A stretch of 64,000 bases of DNA from Serendipita indica DSM 11827. Lineage: Eukaryota; Basidiomycota; Agaricomycetes; Sebacinales; Serendipitaceae. Each line of letters begins with the position of its first letter. Position 1 is the first letter of the stretch. The stretch covers positions 744,001 through 808,000 of the forward strand of contig CAJVGD010000012.1 in assembly GCA_910890315.1 (NCBI GenBank), written 5' to 3'. The position numbers were made by a program, and so were the translations under genes. The notes beneath the pieces were generated by a model, which worked only from the letters and a program-made list of their open reading frames with translations, made no database searches and was not told where the DNA came from. Below, one piece after another: positions 59,951 through 64,000 of the stretch.

Positions 59951-61624
59951 ATGGTAAGGCTGCGATTCAGGAACGTGCGCTCGCTAATGTCGCAGATGGA
60001 CTACGAATAGAAACAGGAAGCTCATCGGGAGCTCATCGACGTCAATATACGGACTTTGGGGACATTGCGAAGGCATTTTACTACCTCCAAAGGGGAGAAA
60101 CGTCGGTCCTTTGCGCAATACGCCGATATTTGGGTCGCGAATAAGTTATACGAACCCGAGGAGAAGGACCTAATAGTTCTTCAAAGAATCCTGAGCACCG
60201 CAGAGACGACTCTAAAAACTCAGGATATTTCTCTCCGAAGAATCTGGGAAGAGGTCAAGGGAGCTAGAATTCGAATATCTGCCTCATGTTGCTTCATCAG
60301 CAGGCTTCCAAACGAGCTCCTGCGGAACATACTGCGTAGAGCGAGCAAATATCGCGGTAGAATTTGCAACAGTGCAGACAAGGAGGTCAACTATGATCCG
60401 TATCTTTCGATTCAGCTCAGTCATGTCTGCCGCCGTTGGCGAGCAGTAGCCATCTCCATACCCTTTGGACAACGATTTGCCTAGCCCCTGGATCTCACCA
60501 AAGTGCACGGCGAAGGGATTTCTGGGAAACCATTCGCCCATACATACAAAATGCACCAGTCAATATCTCGATCTACGACAGCGCCATTTGCGATGACTTG
60601 GCGAATCACAAAGGAAAGCTCTGGGAGAACGGCAAGGAATGGGAAGATTATGAAGATGTTGGCTATGTATGCGATGCCATTGAACAAATGCACTTGTACC
60701 CGCTGCAAGACCTGAGCGTAATCGACAGCATAGACATAAAGCTCGAGTACGAGGGCAACATCCAAAGATTATTGGAACCAGAGTACGCCAACCTGGCCTG
60801 TCGCTGCCGCAATCTGCGTCTCACCAGCAAACGAGGCAGATATGTGCAGACTATCGTTGATCTGGGCCATCTACTCTACCACTTCGATGCCGAGATTGTT
60901 GAATGCGTAGGCGGTCACCTCTTGGTTCCTGGCGAGACTCTCTACACTCGCAGACTTGCCGAAATTAGCCTACATGGCATAGAAAATCACCCTTGACGCC
61001 CTTCGGGTTGTCTTCAGGGAGATCACCACACTTTGCTGCCCGAAATCTGGCTTCGAGTGGAATGAGATGCAGATCTTGGTTCACTCCAAACTCAAGAAAC
61101 TGGAGTTGGATAGGACTAAATACTCAAAAACCTGCGACTGGCTAGAATACCTGCATTGCCCATCGTTGAACGAGTTAACAGCCCCCGGATGGCCAGAAAA
61201 GGATCAATTCATCGACTCCATCGTTCGTTCGTCTCACCTCGAAAAAATCGCATTGTCCGGTTGTGATCACAAGCAGCTCCTGCAGCTTGCGCAGCGCCTC
61301 CCGCAGAGCAACAACTTGACCATCTCGTCTAATGCACTCAGCCTGCTCCACAGTTCGAGACCGTATGGCCTCTCAAAGGCACCATTTCCTATGCTCGCAA
61401 GTTTGAGTGTTGACGAGTATGATGGTGAGCAGCACTCACTCCTTCCTCTCATTCGACAACGATACCTCTCGCCTCGTTTTTCTTCTTCACAGGAAATTAG
61501 TGCCCTGGTTGGAACAATCTCAGTTGGGATCGTTGGAGGACGGGACATTGTCGAGTCACCACTCAGGGGCTCTGAGATTGCCGAATCGATCGAGTTCTGG
61601 TGGGAGAACGACAGGAGATCATAA
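59951..61624 (+). pseudogene. F-box gene, tandem broken copy
   Basis: Paralogue of the intact gene at 62019. The ATG-only first exon (59951-59953) and its intron are kept, but the next exon reads MDYE followed by TAG. F-box part: CCFISRLPNELLRNILRRAS and LSHVCRRWRAVAIS. The frame then changes near 60465 (the intact copy has SSPSLWTEIKLCPGS here, this copy SIPFGQRFA then stop), and again near 60995. Three open pieces remain, together covering nearly the full protein, so inactivation looks recent. Confidence 0.8.
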
Positions 61625-62018
61625 TCAAAGCCCAAAATGCTACATAGGAAATATTTCACTTTCCGGTCTACTTGAATACTGGCTTTGTTGTCACAGCTTC
61701 CCGACAGATTTCGGAATCTGGTATATTCCGATATATGTTCCTTTTGCACAATTGAATTCAGTACTGCTGTCTACACGGATAGCCATGGGCTATCGGGCCG
61801 GCCGGCAAACGGGTTTGAGTACCCACGGTGGGTATGTACCTATCGGCTACCTTGGCTGTACGAATTGTATGGTAGCTATGGGACCCTGATATTACGTCTC
61901 GGATTATGAGTGGTTTCTCTGTGATTGAAAGTGACAACGGGACACAGGTGCCTCCCAGCATCTACTCTCTACCACAACTTTGCCACAACCCAGTTTCCAC
62001 GTAAACTACCGTATAAAC

Positions 62019-63599
62019 ATGGTAGGAGACTCATCTACCAGCCAAAGGTCCTAATTGATATCGCAGGCGGATTACGAGCAAAGGATGGGAGCTCTCTGCG
62101 AACTCATTGATGCCAACGTGCGCATCTTGGGACTTTTGAAGAAACAGTTCATTACCCACGAGGAATCGAATAGCTCTTATTACAAGCGACAGAACCCGAG
62201 CGTGCTACGCAGTCTCGAGGCAGAAAACTCGGTCCTTCAAGAAATGCTAGGAGCCCTAGAAACAACTCTAAAGTCCCAAGAATCTGCTCTCTGCAAGACC
62301 TTGGATGATGTAAAACAAGTTCGAACCAGAGTCTCCACGTCCTGCTGCTTCATAAACAGGCTTCCCAACGAAATCTTGACGGAAATTCTATGCAAAGCAA
62401 GTAGATATGATGGCTCCATCTACAACAAGTTCGATTTAAATGTCAACTTTGCCCCTCACTTTTCACTCCGGCTTTCCCATGTCTGTCGGCGTTGGCGAGC
62501 CGTAGCCATCTCCTCGCCATCTCTTTGGACGGAGATTAAACTCTGTCCCGGGTCCTATCAGATTCTATTACAGGGAGAGTTTTGGCAAAGCCTCTCCACC
62601 TACGTCCGCGACGCACCAATGAACATCTCAATCACCGACAGCGAGATTTGTACCGAATTGGTGCTGGCTCGGGGGTATCACTGGGACGATGAGATGTCTT
62701 ATAGTGACGTTGTAGTCAAGTGCTATCCAGATGGCGCTATTTCGCACATGCAAAGCTACGATCTGCGAACGTTCAAGACAATCAACTCCATCACACTCGA
62801 CTTCCATTTCGAACCCGACCTTGTATCTCTCTTGAACTCGGAGTATCAAAACTTGGATTGTCGCTGCCACACACTGCGAGTCGCGCCCACTTATCGCAGC
62901 CGCGGAGTCGACATTTTAGAGGTCGATTTGAGCGTTCTGCTCTACCACTTCGACGCCGAGGTGGTTGAATGCATAAAAACGCGCATTTTGGTCCCAAGCG
63001 AGGGTAGCTACGGTCGGGGCGTTACAGAGATTCGCTTCACCGAGGTAAAGGCCGTCCCTCTAGATCAGCTTTTGATGGCCTTTCCGGAGATTACTGCTTT
63101 ATGCTGCACTGACTGTAATCTGGAGTGGCAGAGGACGGACATAACGGTCCATGCCAAGCTCAGGAGACTGGAACTAGAGCGATCTACGGGCTCTATGCAA
63201 TGCCGCTGGATGAATTATCTTCAATGCCCTGCGTTGGAGGAGCTACATGCATCCGAGTGGGCAAATGAAGGAGCCTTCATCAACTTTATCGCTCGTTCCC
63301 CTCGTATTAGAACATTAACTTTGTCTGGGCGTGACGAAAAATCTCTCTGGGGGCTTGCGGGTCGTATTACGCGGATCAACCACGCAGTTCACGACTGGAG
63401 GCTGTATCGTCAAATGAAGGTACCTCCCCCTCCCCCCAAGTGGTACCCTATACCCCCTGATTACTCGTCCGAGAGCAGTTTGCGCCTCGTCTTTCGCCGC
63501 GGGTCATTGGCACTCGACTTGGAACCGTCTCAGTTTGATATAGTTGGAGGACGAAACATTGTCGAGTCACCCTCAGGGACTTCACTACCGCTGTCTTGA
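62019..63599 (+). CDS. F-box protein, 511 aa, tandem intact copy
   Basis: Exons 62019-62021 (ATG only) and 62067-63599 give 512 codons: M then ADYEQRMGALCELIDANVRI. A coiled coil (LEAENSVLQEMLGALETTLK) precedes the F-box (CCFINRLPNEILTEILCKAS, then LRLSHVCRRWRAVAISSPSL). The tail contains LDCRCHTLRVAP, LLYHFDAEVVECIKTRILVP and a proline run (VPPPPPKWYPIPP) near the end, finishing NIVESPSGTSLPLS. Role by family: SCF substrate receptor. The intron after the lone start codon is 45 bases. Its upstream neighbour is a broken copy in the same direction. Confidence 0.8.
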
Positions 63600-63749
63600 C
63601 GGCGGAAGAATGATAATAAGATGGTGGTAATCAAAGTCCATAACGCTCGGCAGGAATAGCTTCCCTGAGCAGTTTAATTAAATGCCATGTTTCATACCGA
63701 GATTTTGAGAGCGCCTGATTGATTCAGATGTTTATCTATTTTGCGCTAT

Positions 63750-64000
63750 CTACTGCTGCCCTTCGGGCTTCAACGAACTTCTCCCCGCACGCAGAATTTC
63801 ATCCGTCGACAAAAGGTTGACAGCGATAACAGAGCTACCAGACTGTCAGACAATGAAACGATGAGAATAGAGATACGAACCAGGAATGCAGCATCTGTCG
63901 CTTCACTCGATATTGGTCCCAGATGCCCTCCACCGTCGGGTCCATGGGTTGACCAGATTGGATATTCAGACCCACTGCTGCTCCACCTTCATTGCCTTCC
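63750..64000 (-). CDS. CCT6: Chaperonin CCT/TRiC subunit zeta, C-terminal end only
   Basis: Two exon pieces, 63881 to the window edge and 63750-63834, spliced between TCCTG and CTCTG. They encode [39 protein letters not shown] and [17 protein letters not shown] before the stop at 63750. This matches the C-terminus of CCT6, including the DPTVEGIWD and EILRAG signatures. The rest of the gene lies outside the window. Converges with the F-box gene. Confidence 0.9.

Noticed and set aside
1-64000. Search for retroelements, virus-like elements or DNA transposons as agents of the duplications
   Set aside because: No reverse transcriptase, integrase, transposase, capsid-like protein or terminal repeats were recognised; the duplications look like non-homologous or unequal recombination.

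Overview
The window reads as nuclear DNA of a filamentous basidiomycete, most likely an Agaricomycete of the Rhizoctonia/Ceratobasidium kind (inference). Genes are dense, on both strands, and cut by many 44-60 base introns with GT-AG (twice GC-AG) borders. The gene content fits such fungi: an NLR family with TPR repeats, many F-box genes, a DUF6535-type membrane protein, a P450, and plant-cell-wall and sterylglucoside hydrolases. I see no tRNA, rRNA, CRISPR array or recognisable transposon or virus-like element.

Region 1-30.6 kb is a segmental-duplication patch. A module made of an F-box gene, head to head with an NLR gene (inactive-looking alpha/beta-hydrolase domain, NB-ARC, TPR repeats), followed by a GH31 alpha-glucosidase gene, occurs three times. 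Copy A (1-4863) is inverted, runs off the left edge and shows only the NLR and the F-box. Copy B (about 12635-19868) has an intact 1274-residue NLR, an F-box reduced by a large deletion and a broken GH31. Copy C (about 20685-30614) has an intact 1274-residue NLR, a frame-broken F-box and an intact 900-residue GH31. Between copies A and B sit three unrelated genes: a small one-helix membrane protein, a GH5_12 sterylglucosidase-like enzyme and ATP-dependent PEP carboxykinase. An aminoglycoside-phosphotransferase-like remnant lies at the B/C junction. The two intact NLRs are almost the same up to their TPR arrays and differ strongly inside them, the pattern expected of a fast-changing recognition domain.

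Region 30.7-52.1 kb is ordinary conserved sequence: bleomycin hydrolase, two unrecognised proteins, a cytochrome P450, a single-pass membrane protein, Mediator subunit 27, DNA topoisomerase I, a BuGZ/ZNF207-like zinc-finger protein, a multi-pass membrane protein, LSM2, an unrecognised nuclear-looking protein and CCT8.

Region 52.2-64 kb holds a DUF6535-like membrane protein, a secreted GH28 polygalacturonase, an F-box gene, a broken and an intact tandem F-box copy, and the 3' end of CCT6 at the right edge. Several genes carry single-base frame breaks in conserved places (topoisomerase I is the clearest), so some apparent pseudogene lesions may be base-level assembly errors.
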